A stretch of 33,045 nucleotides of DNA from Gammaproteobacteria bacterium (GTDB lineage Bacteria; Pseudomonadota; Gammaproteobacteria; Pseudomonadales; Halieaceae): the NCBI GenBank assembly GCA_003646415.1, contig QNFS01000006.1, positions 1 to 33,045 on the forward strand. The letters run 5' to 3'. The notes beneath the pieces are model-generated. The model ran no database searches, was not told the origin of the DNA, and saw only the letters and a program-made list of their open reading frames with translations. Positions 19,489 through 27,192 of this stretch are shown in pieces (the stretch's first letter is position 1; each line of letters starts with the position of its first letter). The translations under genes were made by a program, and so were the position numbers.

Positions 19489-19674
19489 ATAGGCGAGTTT
19501 CCTGTTAAAGTATGCGCCGTGCAGTGCCCTGGAACTGCCGGAGCAAACCCGTTGTCGTATAAAGGTGGGGGCAGCGTCTGCTGCCGGGGTGGTCAGTGTC
19601 ACCTTTTTGCAGGGGTAGATTATACAGTGCATTGCGGCTTGGGGTAGTCACTAATTAGGGTTATGGAGGTGGGA
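19489..19674. other. yrbG/mlaC divergent spacer; mlaFED not present
   Basis: In the canonical arrangement mlaF, mlaE and mlaD start here on the plus strand and precede mlaC. The 186 bp hold no ABC-ATPase, permease or MCE sequence in any frame; the longest plus-strand start (ATG about 19512) reads only MRRAVPWNCRSKPVVV. A GGAGGTGGG ribosome site directly precedes the mlaC ATG. Promoter elements are expected in both directions, but I see no convincing pair. Confidence 0.6.
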
Positions 19675-20346
19675 ATGTTGTTTCGCGTATACAGAGGTTG
19701 GGCGGTGAGCTTTTTGCTGCTTGTATCGGGCGCCTGGGCGCAGCAGTCTACGGATGTGCCAGATGCTTACGCCCTTGTGCAGAACACTACCATGGCAGTG
19801 ATGGACGTGCTGGTGGCAGCGGATGAGTATGCGGATGCGGATCCGGAGCGCTATTACCAGGCGGTTCATGAAGTGCTCGACCCGGTGATCGACTATCGCG
19901 GTTTTGCCCGCAGCGTCATGGGCCCCTACGCTAACAGTGACCGGTATCGCTCGCTGGACGCGGTGGGGCGCACCCGGTTGCGGGAACAGCTGGACCGCTT
20001 TACCGAGGTGATGCGCTTGAGCCTGGTGCGAACCTACAGCAAGGGGTTGCTGGCCTTCGGTGGATCGCACATTGAGGTAGTGCAACCCGTAAGCGATGTA
20101 TCCGGGGTGTCCAGGGTGTCCGTGCGTCAGCTGATTTACAATGAGAATCCCGAGCCCTATGTGATGATGTACCAGATGGGTCGCAACAAGGCCGGTAGCT
20201 GGAAGCTGCGCAACGTCATTATCGAGAGTGTTAATCTGGGTGAAATCTATCGTAACCAGTTCCAGGCGGCGGCACGCAAGCACGATGGGAATCTGGACAG
20301 CGTTATTGACGGCTGGATTACAACTGCGGTTGAAGTGGAAACCTGA
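19675..20346 (+). CDS. mlaC: Periplasmic phospholipid-binding protein MlaC (Ttg2D type)
   Basis: MlaC shuttles phospholipid between the outer-membrane MlaA complex and the inner-membrane MlaFEDB transporter. The product from ATG 19675 (223 aa) has a signal peptide, MLFRVYRGWAVSFLLLVSGAWA, cut before QQS, then the MlaC/Ttg2D fold (VLDPVIDYRGFARSVMGPY, LREQLDRFTEVMRLSLVRTYSKGLL, KLRNVIIESVNLGEIYRNQFQ). ATG 19675 is preferred to 19663 because GGAGGTGGG sits right before it. It stands alone: mlaFED are missing upstream and mlaB downstream, so its partners must be elsewhere or lost. It is intact, which argues against long-term decay of the pathway. Confidence 0.95.
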   Translation: MLFRVYRGWAVSFLLLVSGAWAQQSTDVPDAYALVQNTTMAVMDVLVAADEYADADPERYYQAVHEVLDPVIDYRGFARSVMGPYANSDRYRSLDAVGRTRLREQLDRFTEVMRLSLVRTYSKGLLAFGGSHIEVVQPVSDVSGVSRVSVRQLIYNENPEPYVMMYQMGRNKAGSWKLRNVIIESVNLGEIYRNQFQAAARKHDGNLDSVIDGWITTAVEVET

Positions 20347-20517
20347 TTGGATGGCGCACCGCTTAAGCAATGCCGGATAGGGAATGTTAGTCCCGCACCG
20401 TGCAGCTACCACGGTCATGCACACTAATTAGCACCGCCGGAAGTAGCGGCAAGGGGACATAGCCAATTTCGCTTTAAGTCAGTACCATTCGAACCCGGAT
20501 ATTTTGGAGAATTACTT
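20347..20517 (+). other. mlaC-ibaG spacer at the mlaB position
   Basis: The STAS-domain gene mlaB (about 100 codons) normally lies here. The 171 bp contain only an immediate ATGGCGCACCGCTTAAGC start after the mlaC stop that ends after nine codons. No STAS motif is readable in any frame. A ribosome site TTTTGGAG precedes ibaG. I see no tRNA or clear terminator. Confidence 0.5.
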
Positions 20518-20763
20518 ATGGACGCCGCCACAGTCAAAGCACTGCTGCAGGATCACTTGAGCGAGTGTGAATTCCATGTCCAGGGAGAGGGCAACCACTA
20601 CGATGTTGTAGCGATCGGGGCTGTGTTCGATGGCCTGCGCCCGGTGAAGAAGCAGCAGCTGATTTACGCTGCCCTCAATGAGCAAATTGCCGATGGCAGC
20701 ATTCATGCGGTCAACATACGCACATACACCCCGGCCCAGTGGCAGGCAAGCTCACCAGCTTAA
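20518..20763 (+). CDS. ibaG: BolA family protein IbaG
   Basis: IbaG (YrbA) is a small BolA-like protein that pairs with monothiol glutaredoxins and is linked to iron-sulfur handling and acid stress. The 81-aa product (MDAATVKALLQDHLSECEFHVQGEGNHYDVVAIGAVFDGLRPVKKQQLIYAALNEQI...) has the BolA alpha/beta core, including the conserved HYDV histidine and the RPVKKQQLIY helix. A GGAG site lies 9 nt before ATG 20518. In related genomes murA follows; here hisG starts 30 nt later. Confidence 0.95.
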   Translation: MDAATVKALLQDHLSECEFHVQGEGNHYDVVAIGAVFDGLRPVKKQQLIYAALNEQIADGSIHAVNIRTYTPAQWQASSPA

Positions 20764-20793
20764 GGCGCGCGGCGCCCCGGCGCAACGGTTACT

Positions 20794-21444
20794 ATGAATA
20801 AAAAACTGACTCTTGCCCTTACCAAGGGGCGTATTCTCAAAGAGACTCTGCCGCTGCTGGCCAGGGCCGGTATTGAGCCGCTGGAGGATGTCGGCACCAG
20901 CCGCAAGCTGGTGTTTGAAACCCGTCGCAGTGACGTACAACTGGTGATTATTCGTGGCACCGATGTGCCAACCTACGTGCGACATGGCGCTGCCGACATG
21001 GGCGTGGTAGGAAAAGATGTGCTGCTGGAGCATGGCGCCGAGGGTCTGTATGAGCCCCTGGATTTGGGTATTGCCCGTTGTCGATTGATGACCGCCGGGC
21101 CGGTGGGCTGGCAGGGTACGGGAGCGCGCATCAGGGTGGCGACCAAGTTTGTCAATATTACCCGTCGCTACTTTGCCCGCCAGGGGGTGCACGCTGAACT
21201 GATCAAACTGTACGGCGCCATGGAACTGGCGCCCATTATGAACCTGGCCGACCTGATTGTGGATATCGTGGATACCGGTAATACCCTGCGCGCCAATGGG
21301 ATGGCTCCGCTAGCGGAAATTGCCAGTATCAGCTCACGGCTGGTGGTGAATAAGGCGGCCATGCGTTCGCGGTACTCCACCATCGCGCAGCTTATCGATG
21401 ATCTGACAGAAATTGTTCAAGACAGTGAAAATGCAACGGCTTGA
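20794..21444 (+). CDS. hisG: ATP phosphoribosyltransferase, short form (HisG-S)
   Basis: HisG catalyses the first step of histidine synthesis, joining ATP and PRPP. At 216 aa this is the short form, which normally needs the regulatory subunit HisZ (not in this window). Visible motifs are [18 protein letters not shown] at the start, [15 protein letters not shown], and the PRPP-binding loop [16 protein letters not shown]. The start is ATG 20794; the 30-nt ibaG-hisG spacer is GC-rich (GGCGCGCGGCGCCCCGG) and has no obvious ribosome site. It overlaps hisD by 14 nt. Confidence 0.96.
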   Translation: MNKKLTLALTKGRILKETLPLLARAGIEPLEDVGTSRKLVFETRRSDVQLVIIRGTDVPTYVRHGAADMGVVGKDVLLEHGAEGLYEPLDLGIARCRLMTAGPVGWQGTGARIRVATKFVNITRRYFARQGVHAELIKLYGAMELAPIMNLADLIVDIVDTGNTLRANGMAPLAEIASISSRLVVNKAAMRSRYSTIAQLIDDLTEIVQDSENATA

Positions 21445-22735
21445 TACCACTCAAGCGGACTTCGAGGCGCGCCTGGCGCAACTGACAGCGTGGCAGGAAG
21501 ACCAGGATCCGTCTGTTGCCGATACGGTAGCGGCGATCATTGCCGATGTGTCAAGGCGCGGCGATGCCGCTGTGATGGGGTACACAGCTCGTTTCGACCA
21601 ACTGCAGGTGGCTGCGGTCGCTGATCTGGAGGTCTCCAGGGGCAGGTGGGCGGCGGCACTGGGCAAGATCAATCCGACCCACCGCCAGGCCCTGGAGCGC
21701 GCCGCCCACCGCGTGCGCAGTTACCACGAGCACCAGTTGCAGCGCAGCTGGCAGTATCATGACGAGTCGGGCAATCTGCTGGGTCAGCAAATTACCCCCC
21801 TGCAACGGGTGGGTATTTATGTGCCCGGGGGCAAGGCCAGCTATCCCTCTTCGGTGCTGATGAATGCGCTGCCAGCGAAGGTCGCGGGTGTACCAGAAAT
21901 TATTATGATGGTGCCGGCCCCGGCCGGTGAATTGAATGAGTTGGTGCTCGCCGCGGCCCATATAGCCGGGGTGGACAGGATGTTCACCATCGGCGGCGCC
22001 CAGGCTGTGGCCGCTCTGGCCAGTGGTACCGAGACCATACCCGCGGTGGACAAGATAGTGGGGCCGGGTAATATCTACGTGGCCACTGCCAAACGGCAGG
22101 TGTTCGGTCGGGTAGGTATTGATATGGTCGCGGGGCCCTCGGAGATTCTGGTGATTTGCGATGGCGGCACTGATCCGGACTGGGTCGCCATGGACCTGTT
22201 TTCCCAGGCCGAGCACGATGAAAATGCGCAGTCCTTATTGCTGTGCCCCGATAGCGCGTACCTGGATGCGGTGCACTCCAGTATAGAGCGCCTGCTGCCG
22301 GGTATGGACAGGGTGGATATTATCCGCTCCTCACTGACAACTCGCGGGGCAATGATTAAAACCCGTGACCTTGCCGACGCCATTGCTGTGAGCAATAACC
22401 TCGCGCCAGAGCACCTGGAACTGTCAGTGGCAGACCCCGAGAGCCTGCTGCCACTGGTGCAGCATGCCGGTGCGATTTTTATGGGGCCCCACACCTGTGA
22501 GTCTCTGGGAGATTATTGCGCCGGCCCCAACCATGTGCTGCCGACCTCCCGTACCGCCCGGTTTTCCTCTCCGCTGGGTGTTTATGACTTCCAGAAGCGC
22601 AGCTCTGTCATTATGTGCAGTGAGCGGGGTGTACAGGAGTTGGGTGGGGTGGCCTCGGTATTAGCCAGGGGGGAATCGCTGACCGCCCACGCGCGCAGCG
22701 CCGAGATGCGTCTCAAAGGCGGTGCAGCAGAGTGA
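21431..22735 (+). CDS. hisD: Histidinol dehydrogenase
   Basis: HisD is the zinc-dependent NAD enzyme that oxidises L-histidinol to histidine in two steps. The 434-aa product has [58 protein letters not shown], the [10 protein letters not shown] zinc and active-site segment and GPNHVLPT. The start is chosen at ATG 21431 ([15 protein letters not shown]); TTG 21413 in the ORF track is also possible, and no strong ribosome site exists for either, fitting coupling to hisG. hisC, third in the Pseudomonas cluster, does not follow; the convergent protease gene ends 9 nt downstream. Confidence 0.97.
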   Translation: MQRLDTTQADFEARLAQLTAWQEDQDPSVADTVAAIIADVSRRGDAAVMGYTARFDQLQVAAVADLEVSRGRWAAALGKINPTHRQALERAAHRVRSYHEHQLQRSWQYHDESGNLLGQQITPLQRVGIYVPGGKASYPSSVLMNALPAKVAGVPEIIMMVPAPAGELNELVLAAAHIAGVDRMFTIGGAQAVAALASGTETIPAVDKIVGPGNIYVATAKRQVFGRVGIDMVAGPSEILVICDGGTDPDWVAMDLFSQAEHDENAQSLLLCPDSAYLDAVHSSIERLLPGMDRVDIIRSSLTTRGAMIKTRDLADAIAVSNNLAPEHLELSVADPESLLPLVQHAGAIFMGPHTCESLGDYCAGPNHVLPTSRTARFSSPLGVYDFQKRSSVIMCSERGVQELGGVASVLARGESLTAHARSAEMRLKGGAAE

Positions 22736-22743
22736 ACCCGGCT

Positions 22744-23853
22744 TTATTCGCCGCTTGACTGGCGCAGGGCGCCCACTACTGCTCTGAGCTCGAAACTCTG
22801 CGCGTCGCGCTGTACCGACACCGCCACGGTGTCCCCGGGCCGCAGCAGAGCGATGCGGTGCATGGTCAGCCTGCCGTCCCGTACCGGTTCGCCGTCGATA
22901 TGGGTGATAATGTCGTCTGGTCGCAAGCCGGCTTTGTGGGCCGGGCTGCCCTGTGCTACCGCCACCACGCGCAGTGCCTGGCCCAGTGCATCGGTTGTAG
23001 ATACAGTGCCAATGGGCTCTACACTAACGCCCAGCCAGCCTCTGATGACCTCGCCGTAATCGATAAGGTCCTGCATCACAAAAACCGCAAGATTCACCGG
23101 AATAGCCAGGCTGATGCCAATACCTGTGGCGGTGTTTGTTGCCTGGTTGGGGGCGGTATAGATGAGTGTGTTGATGCCCAGTAAACGCCCGCGGGTGTCA
23201 ATCAGCGCACCGCCAGAATTGCCCAGGTGAATGGTGGCATCGGTCTGGATGTAATCCTCGTAGGTGTTCTGCTGCAGGCCGTAGCGCCCCAGGGCGGAGA
23301 CAATGCCCTGGGTCACAGAATGCCCGAACCCCAGTGGATTGCCTATGGCCAGCACTACATCGCCGACCCGGGCCGTATTGGAGTCCCCCAATTTAATGGA
23401 CTGTAGCCCGGGCAGCTCTATTTGCAGTACCGCCAGGTCAGTGGCGGGGTCTGTGCCGATAACGACAGCATTGGCCGAGCGACCATCGTGCAGTAGCACC
23501 TGTATGGCGTCGGCTCCGGCAATCACGTGGTTGTTGGTCAGTATGTGGCCCCGTGCCGTCATGATGACCCCCGATCCGAGGGACTGCTCCAGGCGCTGAC
23601 GTTGCGGCGGGACAAACTTGCGGAAATACTTATCCTCCAGTAGCGGGTTGCGTCTGGTACTCACCAACTTGGCAGTATAGATATTGACCACCGACGGTGT
23701 GGCATCGCGCACGGCGAGGGCATAACTTACAGGTTCCTGGGCTAGCCCGCCAGCAGCTGGAATATTGGGCAACACCCAGCGATCCAGGATTAACAGGGCT
23801 GCCAGCAGGCCCGCAATTGCGGGCCATGTGATAAATTTCAGGCTGTCTTTCAT
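22744..23853 (-). CDS. degS: DegS/AlgW-type periplasmic serine protease
   Basis: DegS (AlgW in Pseudomonas) is a membrane-anchored site-1 protease. Its PDZ domain senses misfolded outer-membrane protein C-termini and then cleaves the anti-sigma factor RseA/MucA to start the sigma-E response. The 369-aa product has an N-terminal anchor helix (FITWPAIAGLLAALLILDRWVLP), a trypsin-like domain with His in LTNNHVIAGA, Asp in TDLAVLQIE and Ser in HLGNSGGALI, and one PDZ domain (GWLGVSVEPI ... HKAGLRPDDIITHIDGEPV). One PDZ plus an anchor distinguishes it from DegP/Q. The position after hisGD matches algW. Confidence 0.95.
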   Translation of the reverse strand: MKDSLKFITWPAIAGLLAALLILDRWVLPNIPAAGGLAQEPVSYALAVRDATPSVVNIYTAKLVSTRRNPLLEDKYFRKFVPPQRQRLEQSLGSGVIMTARGHILTNNHVIAGADAIQVLLHDGRSANAVVIGTDPATDLAVLQIELPGLQSIKLGDSNTARVGDVVLAIGNPLGFGHSVTQGIVSALGRYGLQQNTYEDYIQTDATIHLGNSGGALIDTRGRLLGINTLIYTAPNQATNTATGIGISLAIPVNLAVFVMQDLIDYGEVIRGWLGVSVEPIGTVSTTDALGQALRVVAVAQGSPAHKAGLRPDDIITHIDGEPVRDGRLTMHRIALLRPGDTVAVSVQRDAQSFELRAVVGALRQSSGE

Positions 23854-23903
23854 TGGGCGCCAGGTGTGTTGAGAGCATCTGGCACAGTACTTCTCCCTGA
23901 AAC

Positions 23904-23937
23904 ACCGGTTTATCGATATCTATAACCCGGTTTAGAC
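23904..23937. repeat. Imperfect palindrome between zapG and degS
   Basis: The plus strand reads CACCGGTTTATCGATATCTATAACCCGGTTT, an imperfect dyad centred on GATATC, just past the zapG stop. It could be a weak transcript 3' structure or an operator in front of degS. There is no U tract, so a canonical terminator is unlikely. Confidence 0.35.
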
Positions 23938-23941
23938 GCGC

Positions 23942-24625
23942 TCAGGCGGCTTTTTCGGTTTCCTCTAAGCTTTTGGGGCCTTCGGGGCTTTCGGGGCTTT
24001 CGGGGCTTTCGGGGCTTTCGGGGCTTTCGAAGCTTTCGGGGCCTTCGAAGCTTTCGGGGCTTTCGAGGCTTTCGGGGCTTTCGAGGCTTTCGGGGCTTTC
24101 GAAGCTTTCGGGGCTTTCGAAGCTTTCGGGGCTTTCGAAGCTTTCGGTGCCTTCGAAGCTTTCGGGGCTGGACTCAGTTGGTTCCCGCTCCAGGCCAAAC
24201 TCCTCGTTGAGCATGCCCTTTTCGTCGGGGGATGTCTTGGGGGCGTAGTCCAGGGGGGGGTGAATGTCTGCCAGAGCTGCGGGGATCTCCGCCATGTTCC
24301 GTCCATCATCAAGACGATCCAGCGAGACCGGACCCTCACCCTGACAGAGGGTGGCGGCACCCTTAGCGAGGTGGTCGTGCACATCCCGGTAGCTTTCAGT
24401 CAAGTTGTTGAGGAGCTTGGCGGTATCTGTGAAATGCTCGACTACCTCATCCTCATAGCCTTTCTTATCCTGCAATGTTTGGTCAAGTTTGCTTTCTACG
24501 TCCCGATATCTTTGCCCCCCCGGTGATGTGCGCAGACCGAATAATACCCCTATTCCCAGACCCACGATGAGCACGACGGTGCCCGACCCGATCAAGGTTC
24601 CCATGTCAATCACAACTGATTCCAC
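23942..24625 (-). CDS. zapG: ZapG/YhcB-like (DUF1043) membrane protein with acidic repeat tail
   Basis: YhcB/ZapG is a small inner-membrane coiled-coil protein linking the elongasome, division and envelope synthesis. The product has one N-terminal membrane helix (LIGSGTVVLIVGLGIGVLFGLRT), a coiled coil (ESKLDQTLQDKKGYEDEVVEHFTDTAKLLNNLTESYRDVHDHLAKGAATL) typical of DUF1043, then a linker. It ends in 22 near-identical three-residue units (ESP/ESF/ESL), so the C-terminal third is a strongly acidic, disordered tail. The family is usually 130-150 aa; this is 227. GTG 24625 is chosen because GAGGTAG lies 5 nt upstream; ATG 24604 has no site. Position beside algW and zapE matches relatives. Confidence 0.85.
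   Translation of the reverse strand: MESVVIDMGTLIGSGTVVLIVGLGIGVLFGLRTSPGGQRYRDVESKLDQTLQDKKGYEDEVVEHFTDTAKLLNNLTESYRDVHDHLAKGAATLCQGEGPVSLDRLDDGRNMAEIPAALADIHPPLDYAPKTSPDEKGMLNEEFGLEREPTESSPESFEGTESFESPESFESPESFESPESLESPESLESPESFEGPESFESPESPESPESPESPEGPKSLEETEKAA
23966..24163 (-). repeat. 9-bp tandem repeat array, about 22 units, inside zapG
   Basis: The plus strand repeats gggctttcg with variants gaagctttc and gaggctttc for 198 bp. On the coding strand each unit is GAA AGC CCC/TTC/CTC, giving Glu-Ser-Pro/Phe/Leu. Units alternate SP/SF in the first part and are pure ESP in five consecutive copies near the 3' end, a sign of recent slippage. Because the period is a multiple of three, several frames stay open (the 139-aa KAPKAS and the plus-strand LSGLSK lines of the ORF track), which are artefacts. 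Confidence 0.97.
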
Positions 24626-24640
24626 AAATACTACCTCATG

Positions 24641-24668
24641 TTGATACCACAAAGACGGCGAGTATACT
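24641..24668 (+). promoter_or_regulatory. Likely sigma70 promoter of zapE
   Basis: TTGATA (24641-24646) and TATACT (24663-24668) are separated by 16 bp, both close to consensus, pointing toward zapE. Predicted initiation is near 24675, leaving a 5' leader of about 110 nt before ATG 24786. The zapG ribosome site lies just to the left on the other strand. Confidence 0.65.
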
Positions 24669-24785
24669 CCTAAAGTCGTGCGGACTGGTAGTGGTTTGTG
24701 TGTCGTGCAGGTGATATTGCCAATGGCGGAGCCTCTGGGTAAAGTGTGCCGCTGGCAAGTAACCCGGGACGGGACAGCCCTCCAC

Positions 24786-25886
24786 ATGACGACACCCTGG
24801 CAGCGCTATCAGGCAGACCTGCAGCGCGAGGACTTTTCCCACGACCCCGCCCAGGAGCAGGCAGTGCGCCTGTTGCAGGATCTGTTCGAGCGGCTGGTCG
24901 CGCGCCGCCAGAGACGTAGCGCGGGCATGCTGAGGTGGTTGTGCGGGTTACGTGGTGACAAGCCTGAACCTGAAATCGGTTTGTATTTTTGGGGTGGCGT
25001 GGGCCGGGGTAAGACTTACCTGGTCGATACGTTCTATGACTGTCTGCCGTTTCAGCAAAAGATGCGTGTCCATTTTCATCGCTTTATGCAGCGTGTTCAC
25101 GCTGAGTTGAATAGCCTTGAAGGCGAGAAAAACCCACTGGAAATTGTCGCGGATCGGCTTGCCGACGAGGCCACCATAATTTGCTTCGACGAGTTCTTTG
25201 TGACGGATATCGGCGATGCGATGATCCTGGGAGGCCTGATGGAGGGGCTCTTCGCCCGCGGCGTAACCCTGGTGGCGACCTCCAATATTATGCCTGCAAA
25301 GCTGTACGAGAACGGCTTGCAGCGTCAGCGCTTCCTGCCGGCGATCGCGCTGGTGGAAAAATACACCAAAGTGGTGAATGTGGATGCCGGCGTTGATTAC
25401 CGGTTGCGCACCTTGCAACAGGCCGAGTTGTACCATTTTCCGTTGGATGAGGGGGCCGACGAGAGCTTGCAGGACAGTTTCAACCGCCTGGCGCCACAGC
25501 CGGGAAAGCATTGGGAGCGGCTTCAGATTAATGGCCGCTACCTGACCTGCCGTTGTGTTGCGGACGATGTGGCCTGGTTTGATTTTGCAGAATTGTGCGA
25601 TGGCCCCCGCTCCCAGAATGACTATATCGAACTGGCCCGTATTTTCCACGCGGTGCTGATATCCGGGGTGCCGGAGTTTGTGCCGGGCAAGGATGACCAG
25701 GCCCGCCGCTTCGTCAGCCTGGTCGACGAGTTCTATGACCGCAACGTCAAACTGGTGCTGGCTGCGGCCAAACCCGTGCTGGAGTTGTACGGCGGTAGCC
25801 GGCTGGAGTTTGAGTTCCAGCGGACTGTATCGCGGCTGCAGGAGATGCAGTCTTACGAGTATCTGGCTCGGGAGCATAAGCCCTAG
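24786..25886 (+). CDS. zapE: Cell division ATPase ZapE (AFG1 family)
   Basis: ZapE is an AFG1-like P-loop ATPase that associates with the Z-ring under stress in E. coli. The 366-aa product has MTTPWQRYQADLQREDFSHDPAQEQAVRLLQ at the start, Walker A GGVGRGKTYLVDTF, Walker B IICFDEFFVTDIGDAMIL and sensor-1 VATSNIMPAKLY. ATG 24786 matches the family start; the ORF track adds 36 unlikely residues. The leader carries the promoter above. It lies upstream of rplM-rpsI, with 194 bp between, as in Pseudomonas. Confidence 0.95.
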   Translation: MTTPWQRYQADLQREDFSHDPAQEQAVRLLQDLFERLVARRQRRSAGMLRWLCGLRGDKPEPEIGLYFWGGVGRGKTYLVDTFYDCLPFQQKMRVHFHRFMQRVHAELNSLEGEKNPLEIVADRLADEATIICFDEFFVTDIGDAMILGGLMEGLFARGVTLVATSNIMPAKLYENGLQRQRFLPAIALVEKYTKVVNVDAGVDYRLRTLQQAELYHFPLDEGADESLQDSFNRLAPQPGKHWERLQINGRYLTCRCVADDVAWFDFAELCDGPRSQNDYIELARIFHAVLISGVPEFVPGKDDQARRFVSLVDEFYDRNVKLVLAAAKPVLELYGGSRLEFEFQRTVSRLQEMQSYEYLAREHKP

Positions 25887-26010
25887 TGTACCTCGTCACT
25901 CATAATGTAACATTCATAGCCTCCCAATTCGCCCGCTGTCGCGTTGCACCTCCCGGAAGCAGCGGAATGTAAGCGCCCCTGGGGACCGTGAATTTTATTT
26001 GATTTACCGC

Positions 26011-26039
26011 TTGAAATGGGCCCACCCTTTGATTAGTAT
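26011..26039 (+). promoter_or_regulatory. Likely sigma70 promoter of rplM-rpsI
   Basis: TTGAAA (26011-26016), a 17-bp spacer and TAGTAT (26034-26039) lie 42 bp before the rplM ATG, a strong-looking sigma70 promoter. The rest of the 194-bp zapE-rplM spacer shows no clear terminator for zapE. Confidence 0.65.
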
Positions 26040-26080
26040 TCGCTCCCTCGAAATTGGACTCCTCCAAGAGGCGGTTATTG

Positions 26081-26509
26081 ATGAAAACTTTTAGCGCCAA
26101 AGCAGAAGATGTCACCCGCGACTGGTTCGTGGTAGACGCTGCTGACAAGACCCTGGGTCGATTGGCGAGCGAGATCGCGCATCGTCTGCGTGGCAAGCAC
26201 AAGGCAGAATATACCCCTCACGTGGACACTGGTGACTATATCGTCGTGGTCAATGCCGAAAAAGTGCGGGTAACCGGCGCCAAGACAACCGATAAAATAT
26301 ATCACCACCACACCGGATACCCGGGTGGGTTGAAGTCGATATCCTTTGAGAAGTTGATCGACAAGGCCCCTGAACGGGTAATCCAGAGTGCGGTAAAAGG
26401 TATGTTGCCACGCAACTCCCTGGGGCGCGCCATGTTTAAAAAATTGAAGGTGTACGCCGGCGGTGAGCATCCACACACAGCGCAGCAGCCGCAAGCACTG
26501 AACATCTAA
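26081..26509 (+). CDS. rplM: 50S ribosomal protein L13
   Basis: L13 is an early-assembly protein of the 50S subunit. The 142-aa product [62 protein letters not shown]... has the exact family length, with the [21 protein letters not shown] block and the HPHTAQQPQ tail. ATG 26081 follows a GAGG site; the ORF track start nine codons upstream is unlikely. It forms a two-gene operon with rpsI, 12 nt apart. Confidence 0.99.
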   Translation: MKTFSAKAEDVTRDWFVVDAADKTLGRLASEIAHRLRGKHKAEYTPHVDTGDYIVVVNAEKVRVTGAKTTDKIYHHHTGYPGGLKSISFEKLIDKAPERVIQSAVKGMLPRNSLGRAMFKKLKVYAGGEHPHTAQQPQALNI

Positions 26510-26521
26510 CGGATTTAATTT

Positions 26522-26914
26522 ATGTCAGCTACCCAATATTACGGAACCGGTCGTCGCAAGACTTCCACTGCCCGCGTTTTCCTGAAGAGCGGTGACGGCA
26601 GCATCACCATCAACAAGCGCCCGCTGGATCAATACTTTGGTCGCGAAGTGGCCCGTATGATCGTGCGTCAACCGCTGGAGCTTGTTGAATTGAAAGACAA
26701 ATTTGATATTAATGTGACAGTGGCGGGTGGTGGCAGTTTTGGCCAGGCCGGCGCTATCCGCCACGGTATTACACGTGCCCTGATGGAATACGACGAGTCC
26801 CTGCGGGGCGCCCTGCGCAGTGCCGGTTATGTGACCCGTGATGCCCGCGAAGTGGAGCGCAAGAAGGTTGGCCTGCGCAAGGCGCGTAAGCGCCCGCAGT
26901 ACTCAAAGCGTTAA
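26522..26914 (+). CDS. rpsI: 30S ribosomal protein S9
   Basis: S9 is a 30S head protein whose C-terminal tail reaches the P-site tRNA. The 130-aa product begins [26 protein letters not shown], has [15 protein letters not shown] and ends with the basic [11 protein letters not shown] tail, in which the terminal Lys-Arg contacts tRNA. The length is standard. A strong terminator follows 45 bp later. Confidence 0.99.
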   Translation: MSATQYYGTGRRKTSTARVFLKSGDGSITINKRPLDQYFGREVARMIVRQPLELVELKDKFDINVTVAGGGSFGQAGAIRHGITRALMEYDESLRGALRSAGYVTRDAREVERKKVGLRKARKRPQYSKR

Positions 26915-26958
26915 GTTGGCGGTATCCCCGGTACCAGTGGGGCTGTCCAAAGAACCAG

Positions 26959-26993
26959 AAACGCCCGGTTGCTTTGCAAACCGGGCGTTTTTA
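26959..26993 (+). terminator. Rho-independent terminator after rplM-rpsI
   Basis: AAACGCCCGGTT and AACCGGGCGTTT form a perfect 12-bp stem around the loop GCTTTGCA, running into TTTTTATTT. It isolates the ribosomal-protein operon from the former pet operon downstream. Confidence 0.92.
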
Positions 26994-27014
26994 TTTGGTG
27001 GTGCGCCAGGGCAT

Positions 27015-27038
27015 GGCGGGAGTAATCCCGCCTCCTAC
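27015..27038 (-). repeat. GTAG-type REP-like hairpin
   Basis: On the minus strand the sequence is GTAGGAGGCGGGATTACTCCCGCC: a GTAG tetranucleotide next to a perfect 7-bp stem GGCGGGA/TCCCGCC with loop TTAC. This is the form of REP (repetitive extragenic palindromic) elements mobilised by RAYT transposases in many gammaproteobacteria. Only one copy is in the window, so repetitiveness cannot be shown here. Confidence 0.5.
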
Positions 27039-27129
27039 CCGATCCAAAAACTCAGTGAAATCAAGGCGTTTTCCTTGTAACAACACGGCAAAATCATTAA
27101 CATTTGCACCTTTTTGAGAGGTGCGGTCC

Positions 27130-27178
27130 CGGTCGTTGATATCGGTCGTTGATAAATGGCCGCAATAGGATCTGTAAT
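27130..27178 (+). promoter_or_regulatory. Probable promoter of the former petABC operon
   Basis: The 12-mer CGGTCGTTGATA occurs twice at a 13-bp period (27130-27141 and 27143-27154), each ending in the -35-like TTGATA. The second TTGATA (27149-27154) has TGTAAT 18 bp downstream as a -10. A GGAGAG ribosome site and ATG 27193 follow. A GCACCT/AGGTGC hairpin sits just upstream at 27106-27124. The 458-bp stretch 26915-27372 thus holds terminator, REP-like hairpin, promoter and pet scar, and no intact gene. Confidence 0.45.
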
Positions 27179-27192
27179 CCGGAGAGAAAAGC

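Noticed and set aside
18541-19632. The 11-mer ATACAGTGCAT occurs at both ends of yrbG, considered as deletion or attachment repeats
   Set aside because: Pairs of 11-mers are expected many times by chance in 33 kb, and one copy is within yrbG coding sequence.
22736-22743. Absence of hisC after hisD considered as a deletion
   Set aside because: hisD and the convergent protease gene are both complete with a tight 8-bp gap and no stub; hisC is often unlinked.
23966-24163. Tandem repeats considered as a CRISPR array
   Set aside because: Units are contiguous 9-mers without unique spacers and lie in a coding frame.
23965-24384. 139-aa ORF of KAPKAS repeats antisense-frame to zapG
   Set aside because: It is a frame shadow of the 9-bp repeat, which leaves all frames open; it has no ribosome site, and the zapG frame has the DUF1043 features.
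24678-24785. Upstream extension of zapE (402-aa ORF)
   Set aside because: The extra residues overlap the predicted transcription start region and do not resemble the family; MTTPWQRYQADL is the usual N-terminus.
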